This document shows positions 54,480 through 63,887 of a DNA stretch of 64,000 nt, piece by piece (the first letter of the stretch is position 1; each line of letters starts with the position of its first letter). This DNA comes from Ignavibacteria bacterium (lineage in GTDB: Bacteria; Bacteroidota; Ignavibacteria; Tepidaquicellales; Tepidaquicellaceae): positions 62,001 through 126,000 of the forward strand of contig JADJTX010000012.1 in the NCBI GenBank assembly GCA_016710985.1, written 5' to 3'. A program made the translations under genes and the position numbers. The notes under the pieces were generated by a model. That model did not search any database, was not told where the DNA came from, and saw only the letters and a program-made list of their open reading frames with translations.

Positions 54480-55679
54480 TTGAAGTCAATAGCAGTCATA
54501 ACTCCGAAAATAGATACCTTCAGTAACCCTACTTTAATTCTGATTTTTGAAAAGCTGATTGAGGAAAATTACAAAATATTATTTTTTGCATTTGACCAGC
54601 TTTTTATACCGAGAGAGATCAGGGATAATATAGAGCTACACAGTCTTCCTTTTAATTTCATATCTTTCTTTAAGCGACCTAAAATCAGCAGAAGACCTTA
54701 TGATATTCTGAAGATGATGAAGCAGTATTATGAACTGTATAAATTGCTGAAGGTGAAAAATAAAGTTAATGCAATTATTTGCATTGATCCGATGGGACTG
54801 GTATTTGCCGGGCGGATCAACAGACTTATCAATTTGAAAATAATCTATGCTTCTTTTGAAATATTTTTCAGAGATGAAATATCTTTTGAGAACAAGAAAA
54901 AGATACAGATGCTCGAAAATAAATATTCAAAAAATGTAGATCTGGTTGTCGTACAGGATAAGAAAAGAGAATCTTTATTAAAGTCAGTTAACAATTTCGG
55001 AAAGAAAACTAAATTCTTAAACATTCCTGTTTCACCTAAAAGTATGGAAGTAATTCAGAATGACTACGACATATATGAAGATCTTAACATACCCAGGGAA
55101 AAGATAATAGTGGTCTATTCCGGTACATTACAAAACTGGTGCGGTATAAATGAAATACTCAGTTTATTTCCCGATAAATGGAATTCTGATTTTTGGTTTG
55201 TCATACATTCCCATTACATTTTAGAAGAAGAAAATGAGCTAAAAAAAAGAATTAATGAGCTGATCAAAAATAAAATGAACATAACTTTTCACAATAAACC
55301 GTTTTACTATTACAAGGAATACGCAAGGTTTCTCTCAAAATGTGATATTGGAATTGCAGTATACTTCCCTAACAAAGTGGACTTTTTTGCCGGGAAAAAC
55401 ATAATAGAAATAGGATTATCCTCAGGAAAATTTTCAGCATATATGATGCTGGGAATTCCTACCATCACAACATCCAACAGCATTTATAATGAACTCAATG
55501 CAAAATACAATTACGGATGTACCATTAACGTAGCGGAAGATATTCCGGAAGCCCTTGTAAAAATTAAAACTAACTACGATGAAAAAGTAAAAGGTTGCAA
55601 GGAGATATTTTCGCAGGTATTAGATCCGGTCTCCGGCATTGATAATTTGATTGACAATATAAATGAATACTATGAATAA
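54480..55679 (+). CDS. Glycosyltransferase, GT-B fold (GT4-like)
   Basis: 399 residues. N-terminal half lacks strong motifs but has ICIDPMGLVFAGRI. The C-terminal half has IVVYSGTLQNWCGINEIL (about 211-228), AGKNIIEIGLSSGKFSAYMMLGIPTI (donor-binding Glu region; two short parts IIEIGLSSGK and YMMLGIPTI) and TTSNS. The usual GT4 EGFPLALLEA motif is not recognisable, so the family assignment is tentative. TTG start at 54480. It is one of five transferases in this end block. Confidence 0.68.
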   Translation: MKSIAVITPKIDTFSNPTLILIFEKLIEENYKILFFAFDQLFIPREIRDNIELHSLPFNFISFFKRPKISRRPYDILKMMKQYYELYKLLKVKNKVNAIICIDPMGLVFAGRINRLINLKIIYASFEIFFRDEISFENKKKIQMLENKYSKNVDLVVVQDKKRESLLKSVNNFGKKTKFLNIPVSPKSMEVIQNDYDIYEDLNIPREKIIVVYSGTLQNWCGINEILSLFPDKWNSDFWFVIHSHYILEEENELKKRINELIKNKMNITFHNKPFYYYKEYARFLSKCDIGIAVYFPNKVDFFAGKNIIEIGLSSGKFSAYMMLGIPTITTSNSIYNELNAKYNYGCTINVAEDIPEALVKIKTNYDEKVKGCKEIFSQVLDPVSGIDNLIDNINEYYE

Positions 55680-55691
55680 GTTAAGAAAGAT

Positions 55692-56822
55692 TTGAAGGAA
55701 GTATCAGCAGGAAATAAATTACTGAGGGCTCTTCCTAAACCTCCTTCAGGGAGTACAGGATGGCCGTGGGATGAAGAAGCCGGTCCTGAGATCTATAAAG
55801 GAAAGGATTACTTTCCGAAGATATCGATAATTACTCCGAGTTACAACCAGGGAAAATACATTGAACAAACAATCAGGTCCGTTTTGCTTCAGAATTATCC
55901 AAATATGGAATACATTATTATTGATGGTGGAAGCAGCGATAATTCCCCGGAAATAATTAAAAAGTACAGCCGGTGGATAAAATATTTTGTCAGCGAAAAA
56001 GATAAGGGACAGTCAGATGCAATCAACAAGGGATTATTAAAATGCGAAGGTGAAATATTTAACTGGATCAACAGTGATGATTATTATAATAAGGACTGTT
56101 TCAAAACAATTGCGGAAAACTTCAGTAGTAAAGATACAGATATAGCGGCAGGTAAAAACAGAATGTTCTTCATCAATGAGAATAAAGTAAAGACGGTTGG
56201 TGTAAATCTGATGAACACTCTTGAAGAAACAATAGCATTATCTGCAGTCAGTCAGCCCGCAACATTTTACAGATTAAATGTTTTTAAAAACCTTGGAGGA
56301 CTTGATGAAAGACTAGAATTTGTAATGGATCAGGATCTATGGATAAAGTATCTGTTTAAATATGGTCAGGATAAAATTAAAATATTAAATAAGGAGCTGA
56401 CGAATTTCAGAGTTCACACTGAATCTAAAACATCGCAGAATGATTTCATAGAAGAGTATTACAGTATTTTTTATTCAATTTCACAAAAGACCGGAATGAC
56501 CGGACACTCTGCGGTATTAAAAAAAATATATGGAGAAGGAATTCAGAGGGATTTTGATTTCAGCTTTGATTTTACAAAAGAAAAGATCAGGCTTGCAAAA
56601 AAAGTAATAAACAGCCTTGTTTATTTTAATGCCAGGAAAGCCTATACCGGCAAAGACATGGAATTACTGAAAGATTGCTTATCGGTACTGGATAAGAAAT
56701 ATCTAAATGAAGAGCAGAAAAGTTACACATTGAATCTGAAAATAAAATTAAAGCTGATCAAATATAAATTAAAACCTGTTTTGAATTTAATTAACAGCAG
56801 AAACAAGAAAGCGGACTTTTAA
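55692..56822 (+). CDS. Glycosyltransferase family 2
   Basis: 376 residues. An unusual N-terminal lead (LPKPPSGSTGWPWDEE, about 15-30) precedes the GT-A core. This Pro/Trp-rich lead is seen in a GT2 group where it ends just before the first strand ISIITPSYNQGKYI. Then IDGGSSDNSPEIIKKY, WINSDDYY (metal site, about 117-124) and MDQDLWIKY. The C-terminal 80 residues are basic and helical. TTG start at 55692 keeps the lead peptide. Confidence 0.9.
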   Translation: MKEVSAGNKLLRALPKPPSGSTGWPWDEEAGPEIYKGKDYFPKISIITPSYNQGKYIEQTIRSVLLQNYPNMEYIIIDGGSSDNSPEIIKKYSRWIKYFVSEKDKGQSDAINKGLLKCEGEIFNWINSDDYYNKDCFKTIAENFSSKDTDIAAGKNRMFFINENKVKTVGVNLMNTLEETIALSAVSQPATFYRLNVFKNLGGLDERLEFVMDQDLWIKYLFKYGQDKIKILNKELTNFRVHTESKTSQNDFIEEYYSIFYSISQKTGMTGHSAVLKKIYGEGIQRDFDFSFDFTKEKIRLAKKVINSLVYFNARKAYTGKDMELLKDCLSVLDKKYLNEEQKSYTLNLKIKLKLIKYKLKPVLNLINSRNKKADF

Positions 56823-56856
56823 TTCAAAATGAATTTCATTATTACATTAAAGAGCA

Positions 56857-57984
56857 TTGAATAAGATAGCTTTTATCTCAACGAACAAATCATCCTGGGG
56901 AGGAAGTGAATATTTATGGTATTATACATTTTTAAGATTTTCCAAAGCAGGCAAAGAAGTCGTCGCCAGCGTTCCACGCTGGAAAAATCTGCCCGATGAG
57001 ATCAGAAGTATCATATCAAACGGAATGAATGTAAAATTCAATACTGATACTTCAGGGTTAAAAAAAGCAGCAAACAGGTTTTTGCCAAAGTCGCTTCAGC
57101 TTGATTATAAAGAAGACGGATATAAATTTTTATTTGAGTTCAAACCGGATCTTGTGGTGATAAATCAGGGAGGAAATACCGGCGGTATAGAGCTGATGGA
57201 GTTTTGCATAAAGAATAAATTCCGGTTCGTAACAATAGCACAGGCGGCGAATGAAGCCAAATGGCCGTCGGATGAACTTAACAAAAGACTGTCAGCTGCA
57301 TTGCCCGGATCAGTTAGAAATTATTATGTAAGTAAAGCAAATCTCAATCTTACACAGATTCAGATCGGACAGGACATTCCGAACTCTAAAGTAATATTCA
57401 ATCCTTTCAATGTTCAGTTTGAGAATGATATTGAATATCCGGAAGTAAAAGATAATTATGTTCTGGCAAATGTAGCGCGGCATGAATTTTTTGCAAAAGG
57501 ACAGGATATACTTTTTGAGGTTCTGAGTGATAAGAAATGGAAGGAAAGAAATTTATCCGTAGACCTATACGGGAAGGGTGAAAACACATATTCGCTTAAT
57601 AAGCTGAAGAATTATTTCGATCTTAAAAATGTGAACATAGCGGGTCATGTTGATCCGCAAGTGATCTGGAAAAATAGTCACGCATTGATACTGACGTCAC
57701 GATACGAAGGACTTCCGCTTGCGCTTGTAGAGGCGATGCTATGCGGAAGATTTGGAATTGTTACAGAGGTCAGCGGCAATCCTGAAATTGTTACAGATGG
57801 TGTAAACGGTTTTTTAGCAAAAGCGCCTAAAGCTGAGTTTGCAGACGAAGCGCTGGAAAGAGCCTGGAGCAGAAAAGAGGAATGGAAATCAATCGGGCAA
57901 AAAGCCAGAGAGTATGCACGTATGAAAATCCCGAAAGATCCTGTTGAGTATTTTTATGAAGAGTTGATTAACCTGAATTTATAG
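56857..57984 (+). CDS. Glycosyltransferase family 4
   Basis: 375-residue GT-B enzyme. N-terminal SWGGSEYLWYYTFLRF (about 13-28) is the acceptor-side loop. The C-terminal donor site includes ANVARHEFFAKGQDIL (about 202-217), YGKGENTY, and the Glu-x7-Glu motif in SRYEGLPLALVEAMLCG (about 283-299) followed by VTEVSGNPEIVTDGVNG. TTG start at 56857. The sugar transferred cannot be told from sequence. Confidence 0.9.
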   Translation: MNKIAFISTNKSSWGGSEYLWYYTFLRFSKAGKEVVASVPRWKNLPDEIRSIISNGMNVKFNTDTSGLKKAANRFLPKSLQLDYKEDGYKFLFEFKPDLVVINQGGNTGGIELMEFCIKNKFRFVTIAQAANEAKWPSDELNKRLSAALPGSVRNYYVSKANLNLTQIQIGQDIPNSKVIFNPFNVQFENDIEYPEVKDNYVLANVARHEFFAKGQDILFEVLSDKKWKERNLSVDLYGKGENTYSLNKLKNYFDLKNVNIAGHVDPQVIWKNSHALILTSRYEGLPLALVEAMLCGRFGIVTEVSGNPEIVTDGVNGFLAKAPKAEFADEALERAWSRKEEWKSIGQKAREYARMKIPKDPVEYFYEELINLNL

Positions 57985-58060
57985 CAGGGTCAGCGCTCTT
58001 TTACAAAGTCATGCATAAGAATTATCAATTTATAAAACCAATAAAATAAAGTTATACGAG

Positions 58061-59299
58061 TTGAAACCGGTGAGTGAAAAATTAAAGGTTTGCATAGTTG
58101 TTGCTATCTTACCGCCTGCTTACGGCGGTGCTGAAGTCGCTGCTTTTAAGTATGCGAACAGATTAAATGATAATCCTGATTCAGAGGTGATTGTCATAGG
58201 ATGGGACAGGACAGGCGCATACGGTGAGAGTAACATTAAATATGATTTTGTTTATTCAGTTACTTTCCCGGAAAACCCGAAAGATGCGAAAGGAATTCTG
58301 GTATATTTCCAGCAGTACTATCACATGTGGAGCTGCTTCAGGGTACTGGTAAAACCAATGTGGAAACTCAGAAAAAAATATGATTACATTCATAATTTTA
58401 ATTCCGGTTTTGCATTTAACAGGGTATCTATTTTCATAGCAAAAATATTAGGTAAGAAAGTAATTACGGAAACTTCTCTTGTGGGAGACGATGATCCGTT
58501 ATCACTCGGAAGATTTACAGGATGGAAAGATTATCTGAAACCTAAATTTATCAGATATATATTTTACAGGATGGCAGACAGGTATGTAAGCAAGTCAAAT
58601 GTAATCACAGAGATATTTGAGAAGTCAAAAGTACCAATGGAGAGAGTTGCAGAGATACCTTATTCGGTTGATATTAATAAATTTAAGCCGGTTAATTATG
58701 ATGAGAAAAAGGAGCTTAGGAAAAAGCTTGGATTATGGGAGGAAGGGATAATCATTTTATTTGTTGGAGGAATAAATGTCCGGAAAGGAGTGCATATTTT
58801 ACTCGATGCATTTGTACAAATCGAGAAAAAATTTCCGGCACTCAGGCTATTGATAGCCGGACCTACATATAAGTATGATAAAAAATACATTGAAGATCTC
58901 AAAGTTAAAATTAAGACCAATGATTTGTCCGGAAAAGTCATGCTTAAGGAAGAGAACGTAACAAACGTGGATGAGTACATGAAGAGTTCGGATATTTTTA
59001 TTCTTCCATCGAGTAAGGAAGGTTTTCCCATTTCAATTCTTGAAGCAATGTCCTGCGGACTTGTAGTGATTGGTTCTGACATTCCCGAAATAGCAAAAGC
59101 GCAAATAAAAAACGGGAAAGACGGTTTTGTATTTGAGAAAGGTGATGCTGGAAAACTTTCATCAGTCATTGAAAGTGTAATTGAAGATAAAAGCGGAATT
59201 CAGAAAATAACTGAAGAAGCGCGTGTAAAAGCTGTTAAAAACTGGTCAACTGAAATTGTTGACAATTCTTACAAAGAACTTTATAAATCAATTACATGA
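58061..59299 (+). CDS. Glycosyltransferase family 4
   Basis: 412-residue GT-B enzyme. CIVVAILPPAYGGAEVAAFK (about 10-29) with the Gly-rich N-terminal loop, IILFVGGINVRKGVHILLDA (about 228-247), and the Glu-x7-Glu donor motif in SSKEGFPISILEAMSCG (about 311-327), then GSDIPEI. Start is TTG 58061; a GTG nine bases later would also work. A 76-bp gap without visible signals precedes it. Product specificity unknown. Confidence 0.9.
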   Translation: MKPVSEKLKVCIVVAILPPAYGGAEVAAFKYANRLNDNPDSEVIVIGWDRTGAYGESNIKYDFVYSVTFPENPKDAKGILVYFQQYYHMWSCFRVLVKPMWKLRKKYDYIHNFNSGFAFNRVSIFIAKILGKKVITETSLVGDDDPLSLGRFTGWKDYLKPKFIRYIFYRMADRYVSKSNVITEIFEKSKVPMERVAEIPYSVDINKFKPVNYDEKKELRKKLGLWEEGIIILFVGGINVRKGVHILLDAFVQIEKKFPALRLLIAGPTYKYDKKYIEDLKVKIKTNDLSGKVMLKEENVTNVDEYMKSSDIFILPSSKEGFPISILEAMSCGLVVIGSDIPEIAKAQIKNGKDGFVFEKGDAGKLSSVIESVIEDKSGIQKITEEARVKAVKNWSTEIVDNSYKELYKSIT

Positions 59300-59345
59300 A
59301 TGAAAGTTTGTTAGTTTTTTTGTTATTTCATAAGATCAGTAAATA

Positions 59346-60467
59346 GTGAGCAGAAAAAAAATCAAAATATTATATACAATACCAAACTTCAATTCAGCCG
59401 GCAGCGGAAAAGCTTTGATCAATGAAATTTCCAGACTTGATAAGAATATATTTGAGCCGAGCATATGCTGCCGTCATGAGAGAGGTGATCTTTTTAATTC
59501 AGCTAAAGCTCTTAACATTCCGATATACATTGCCGAATTCTCTGTACCTATGAAGCCCAGACTGAAAGGGATTGAAAATGTCATGAAATTATCTAGGTTC
59601 TTAAAAAAAATCAATCCGGACATAATACATTCTTATAATTATTCAGACGATTATTCAGAAGCATTAGCAGCTAAACTAAGCGGAATAAAATGGGTGTACA
59701 CAAAAAAAAATATGGGATGGGGAAGCAACGCCTGGAAGATAAGATCACGACTTGCAGATGCAATCATACCGCAGAATATTGAAATGATAAAAGTTTTCTT
59801 TAACAAAACAACTAAGCATACTCTAATTCCAATCGGAATTGATCTGACTGAATTTAAAGATTTGAGCAGAGACGAGGAATTGATTGAAAAGTATAATTTA
59901 GCAGGAGCCTATCCTATAATATTGACTATAGCTAACATATTACCTATAAAAGGCATAAATTATCTGATCAAGGGATTCAGTCTGATAAACGAGGATTTTG
60001 AAAACGCAAAGCTACTGATCGTAGGTGAAGACAAGACAGAGTATGCAGATAGTTTGAAAGAAATTGTCAGGCAAATGAATCTCGGGGATAGGATAATTTT
60101 TACTGGAAAGCAGAATAACATAAAATCATATTTCAGCGTTGCAGATATATTCATTTTACCATCAAAGAAGGAAGGTGAAGGAGGTCCGATCTCAGTGCTT
60201 GAGGCGATGGCAAGCGGTGTTTTAAGTTATGGTAGTGACGTACCAGGGATAAGAGATCAATTCACAGAATTTCAGGATCAATTGTTTGAATCTGAAAATC
60301 CCGGTTCCATTGCAAATAAAATTCTGAAAGCTGTTGAAATGAGTGAGGAAGAAAGAATTAAAAGAATAAGCAGGCAGAAAGAATTTATTAAGAAAAAATA
60401 TTCAATTGAAAATGAAATAAACCTTCTTGAGCAGTTGTATAAGAATATTTTAGACAAAAAAAAATAA
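59346..60467 (+). CDS. Glycosyltransferase family 4
   Basis: 373-residue GT-B enzyme. ILYTIPNFNSAGSGKALINE near the N-terminus (about 7-26), ILTIANILPIKGINYLIKGF (about 196-215), and the Glu-x7-Glu region in KKEGEGGPISVLEAMASG (about 275-292), which has a Gly-Gly-Pro insertion seen in some GT4 members. GTG start at 59346. It is followed 16 bp later by a deacetylase gene, hinting that the two act on the same residue, but this is only context. Confidence 0.88.
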   Translation: MSRKKIKILYTIPNFNSAGSGKALINEISRLDKNIFEPSICCRHERGDLFNSAKALNIPIYIAEFSVPMKPRLKGIENVMKLSRFLKKINPDIIHSYNYSDDYSEALAAKLSGIKWVYTKKNMGWGSNAWKIRSRLADAIIPQNIEMIKVFFNKTTKHTLIPIGIDLTEFKDLSRDEELIEKYNLAGAYPIILTIANILPIKGINYLIKGFSLINEDFENAKLLIVGEDKTEYADSLKEIVRQMNLGDRIIFTGKQNNIKSYFSVADIFILPSKKEGEGGPISVLEAMASGVLSYGSDVPGIRDQFTEFQDQLFESENPGSIANKILKAVEMSEEERIKRISRQKEFIKKKYSIENEINLLEQLYKNILDKKK

Positions 60468-60483
60468 AAGAAAAATTTGTTAT

Positions 60484-61542
60484 TTGAAAAATCCCTTAAA
60501 AATTTTTGAATATTTACCTTATTATTTAAGGAAGAAATTTAATGAGAAGTATATTATAATAGAGAGTGATGACTGGGGACTTGAAAGGGGATTAACGGAA
60601 GATTCGATCAGGAGACTGGAAAAAAAATACGGCAGAGACAAATTAACCAGATGGAGCTATGATTCACTTGAAACATCCGAAGACCTGAATGAATTGTATG
60701 AGGTGCTGGGAAATTATAAAAACAAATTTGAATTTCCGCCTGTCATCACCGCCAATTTTATTACTCATAACATAGATTATTCCAGTCAGCAAAAATTAAA
60801 CTTTATTCCGATAAGCAAAGGATTTAATAACGAGAACGATTTAGGACAGTCATACAAAACCGGAATAGAAAATAAATTCATTTTTCCTCAGCTTCACGGT
60901 TACAGTCATTACAACATATCAGAATTAAAACAATATTTTGATACAGAAACCGGAAGAGAAGCATTTAATGAAAAATTTTTCTTGAGGGAATCGACTGTTA
61001 AAGGCAGGCTGAAATTATTTCATGGAGAATTAAGTACTAAGAACAAAGAATCATTCAGATTCAGTGAAGCTTCAGATGTGTTCTATGAAATGTTTGGATT
61101 CCGTTCAAAGACAGTGATTCCGCCTACGTTCATACTCGATAATGAATTACAAAAGATGCTAAAGGAAAACGGCATTACACTTGTGCAATCATCAAACCGC
61201 CTTTTGACTTCGGACAATAAAAAATTCAGATATCCTTATTTCCAAAAAAGGAAAGGAATGTTCTGGTCAGTCAGAAGAGCAAGACTAGACCCGCATGAAG
61301 ATTACGGTTATTTTCACGAACAGTGTATTGCTTCTGTCGCTAATGCTTTTGACAGCAAAATGCCGGCGATAATTGATTTTCACAGGGTTAATTTTGCGGG
61401 AAGATACGCACCAGGATACAGAGCCCGAAGTATCAAAGAACTGAAATTAATGTTTGATGAAATTTATAATAGATGGCCTGAAGCAAAATTCATTCATTCG
61501 CAAAATTTAAACGATATTCTTTGGCAACAGGAAACCAGATAA
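60484..61542 (+). CDS. Polysaccharide deacetylase-like (NodB-type) protein
   Basis: 352 residues. The deacetylase metal site is suggested by IESDDWG (D29, D30) and the His pair in QLHGYSHYN (H138, H142), matching the NodB Asp-Asp and H-x3-H patterns. IIDFHRVNFAGRY near 298-310 resembles the late His motif. It may N-deacetylate a glycan sugar or lipid-linked intermediate. No signal peptide is seen, so it may act in the cytoplasm on an early precursor. TTG start; overlaps the next gene by 22 bp. Confidence 0.68.
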   Translation: MKNPLKIFEYLPYYLRKKFNEKYIIIESDDWGLERGLTEDSIRRLEKKYGRDKLTRWSYDSLETSEDLNELYEVLGNYKNKFEFPPVITANFITHNIDYSSQQKLNFIPISKGFNNENDLGQSYKTGIENKFIFPQLHGYSHYNISELKQYFDTETGREAFNEKFFLRESTVKGRLKLFHGELSTKNKESFRFSEASDVFYEMFGFRSKTVIPPTFILDNELQKMLKENGITLVQSSNRLLTSDNKKFRYPYFQKRKGMFWSVRRARLDPHEDYGYFHEQCIASVANAFDSKMPAIIDFHRVNFAGRYAPGYRARSIKELKLMFDEIYNRWPEAKFIHSQNLNDILWQQETR

Positions 61543-62180
61543 GTTATTTAATATTAAATAAAGCGCTCATATCGGAGCCGATATTGATATTCGGCTCAAA
61601 GCAATATGATTTTGATAAAGAAAATATTAAAACGAGCCTGGAGAGATTAGGATTCAAAGACATAACCGGTATAGATATAATTGAAGGTGAAGGTGTTGAT
61701 CATATTGTGGACATTACGGATATTAATTCTGATTTCATTAAAAATCATACGGGTCATTTCTCAACTGTAATTTGCATGGAAGTCCTGACGCATGTCAGAA
61801 ATCCGTTCAAAGCCGCAGAATCGTTGGCATTATTATTGAAGAAGGAAGGGACTGCCATATTATCCGAATGTTATGTAAGAAAAATAACAAAAATGCCTCT
61901 TGACTTATGGAGATTTACTTATGACGGCACTAAAGAACTTTTTTCACAATTAACATTTGATGATTCAAAAGCCATGATCTCTCTTACAAGAGAAAAGAAC
62001 GAAAAACTTTTACAGCTGAAATATCCGTTGCCTCAGCTGCTTGCGCAAAAGCATTCAGATGAAAGCGGCATTGGATTCCTTTTAAGGAGAATTCACAGAA
62101 AGTTTTTTGCAGACGGAATATTTAAAATTTCCCGTTTGCTTCCTGAAACTACTATTTATTCAATCGCAAAAAAAAAATAA
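61521..62180 (+). CDS. Class I SAM-dependent methyltransferase-like protein
   Basis: 219 residues. PILIFGSKQYDFD (about 20-32) is a degenerate SAM motif, followed by VDHIVDITD, STVICMEVLTHVRNPFKAAESL (two parts: TVICMEVLTHV about 87-97 and NPFKAAESL), and ILSECYV. The DLWRFTYDG segment is common in methyltransferases of glycan loci. TTG start at 61521 lies within the previous gene; the frame is unbroken. Acceptor unknown. Confidence 0.75.
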   Translation: MATGNQISYLILNKALISEPILIFGSKQYDFDKENIKTSLERLGFKDITGIDIIEGEGVDHIVDITDINSDFIKNHTGHFSTVICMEVLTHVRNPFKAAESLALLLKKEGTAILSECYVRKITKMPLDLWRFTYDGTKELFSQLTFDDSKAMISLTREKNEKLLQLKYPLPQLLAQKHSDESGIGFLLRRIHRKFFADGIFKISRLLPETTIYSIAKKK

Positions 62181-62181
62181 T

Positions 62182-62895
62182 ATGAGCAAAGAAAACAGTA
62201 TATATGGAAAACTGAAAGACGCTGCTGCATTTCAGATTTCAAAAAGGAATCTGAAAAAGATTTTACCGTCGGAGAATATTGATGATGTTTTAAATTCAAT
62301 CAACCAATACAGAGGAAGAGGATTTTATGATAAAATCCGGCTTGCACAGATAAATTCCGAACTTAAAGAGCTTAGTGAAAAAATTAAAATGCATAACCCG
62401 AAAGTGATCGTAGAGATCGGTACATGGAACGGCGGAACATTTTTTGTCTGGAGCAGAATATTTCCGGAAGCAAAAAAACTGATAAGCATTGATCTTCCCG
62501 ATGGTGAATACGGAGGAGGGTACGATGTCCGGAGAATAAAATTTTTCAGGGAGTTCATCAGTGACAGATCAAACACTCATCAGCATTTCATAAGAGGGGA
62601 TTCGAAATCGGCGGATACTGTAGCAAAGCTGAAAGAAATTCTGCAGGACGAAAGAATAGATTTCCTTTACATAGACGGGGATCACACATACAGCGGAATA
62701 AAAAAAGATTTTGAAATTTATAAGCAATTTATGTCTGAGAATGGTCTTATCGGTTTTCATGACATAAATACATTCCGGGAAGGGTATGGCGTACATAAAT
62801 TCTGGAATGAAATTAAATCAGGGTACAGGCATGAAGAGTTCATTACACCCGGAAGCAGCATAATGGGAAACGGATTACTATACATAAATAAATAA
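62182..62895 (+). CDS. SAM-dependent methyltransferase of the CmcI/Methyltransf_24 type
   Basis: 237 residues from the ATG at 62182. The frame is open 25 codons further upstream, but that stretch overlaps the previous gene, so I choose the ATG just after its stop. VIVEIGTWNGGTFFVWSRIF (about 73-92) binds SAM, and FLYIDGDHTYSGIKKDFEIY (about 161-180) is the acidic metal/acceptor motif of the family. Probably a sugar O-methyltransferase. Confidence 0.82.
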   Translation: MSKENSIYGKLKDAAAFQISKRNLKKILPSENIDDVLNSINQYRGRGFYDKIRLAQINSELKELSEKIKMHNPKVIVEIGTWNGGTFFVWSRIFPEAKKLISIDLPDGEYGGGYDVRRIKFFREFISDRSNTHQHFIRGDSKSADTVAKLKEILQDERIDFLYIDGDHTYSGIKKDFEIYKQFMSENGLIGFHDINTFREGYGVHKFWNEIKSGYRHEEFITPGSSIMGNGLLYINK

Positions 62896-62900
62896 TTATA

Positions 62901-63887
62901 ATGCCGAAAATTTCCATAATAACTCCTTTGTATAACGGATCGAAAATGTTATCCGATACAGTTGAAAGTGTACTTTCACAGGACTACAAGGACTGGGAAC
63001 TGATATTCTTTGATGACGGCAGCAATGACGGTACTCAGGAGCTCGCAAAAAAAATTGCAGACGAAAACAAAGACAGAGTATTTTATTTTGAGCATAAAGG
63101 CAACGCTAATTTCGGAACAGCTTATACGAGAAACAGGGCTGTAGAAAAATCATGCGGAGAAATAATATCTTTCATTGATCAGGATGACATTTGGCATACA
63201 AATAAGCTGTCATATCAGATGGGTATTTTTGACAGCATGAAAGATTGCTCGATGATATGGGGTCCATCTTTAATCTGGTATAAAGACAGGTCATTCAAAC
63301 AGCCGGTCGGATACAGGGGAGAAGGCTTAAGCAGCCGTGTTTACAGCCCGCCTGAATTTGTAAGGATATTTTTAAGCAGTTTCCGCGGTACTCCACTTCC
63401 AAGCGCAACACTTGTTAGGAGAAAACATTTTGATGAAGTCGGAGGATATGAAGAATCAATTAAGGGCTCAGAGGATATCGTGCTATGGGTCAAGCTTGCA
63501 GACAGATTCAGCATCTTCTATGATGACGAAATTCTGCTCAAGTACAGAAAGCATCAGGATTCTACTTTAAGACTGGCGACTCAGAGCGGAAAAATGGATG
63601 AGTGGAATCTGGTATTTTATAAATGGGTGATTGATTTTTTGAAGAACAAACCCGGGAATAAAGATCTGATTGAAGAGATGGAGTTTATGTATTACAAATG
63701 TCTGAAGAAGATGGCATCCGGTGAAGGATACTTTGGAAGCAGAAAGGATCTGATCAAAGGTTTGAGATCATATCCGGAACTTGAGAAGAAGTATTTCAAG
63801 GATTATTTACTTGACCTGATTTTACCGTTTAACATCGCTTCAAAAGTTTCAGCAAAACTGAGATTCGATCTGTTTAAAAGTAAATGA
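62901..63887 (+). CDS. Glycosyltransferase family 2
   Basis: 328 residues. ISIITPLYNGSKMLSDTVES start, FDDGSNDGTQELAKKI (about 37-52), metal-binding FIDQDDIWHTN (about 92-102), and the acceptor-side SEDIVLWVKLADRF (about 193-206). The C-terminal third is helical and basic. It overlaps the next gene by 4 bp (ATGA), so the operon continues past the window. Confidence 0.9.
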   Translation: MPKISIITPLYNGSKMLSDTVESVLSQDYKDWELIFFDDGSNDGTQELAKKIADENKDRVFYFEHKGNANFGTAYTRNRAVEKSCGEIISFIDQDDIWHTNKLSYQMGIFDSMKDCSMIWGPSLIWYKDRSFKQPVGYRGEGLSSRVYSPPEFVRIFLSSFRGTPLPSATLVRRKHFDEVGGYEESIKGSEDIVLWVKLADRFSIFYDDEILLKYRKHQDSTLRLATQSGKMDEWNLVFYKWVIDFLKNKPGNKDLIEEMEFMYYKCLKKMASGEGYFGSRKDLIKGLRSYPELEKKYFKDYLLDLILPFNIASKVSAKLRFDLFKSK

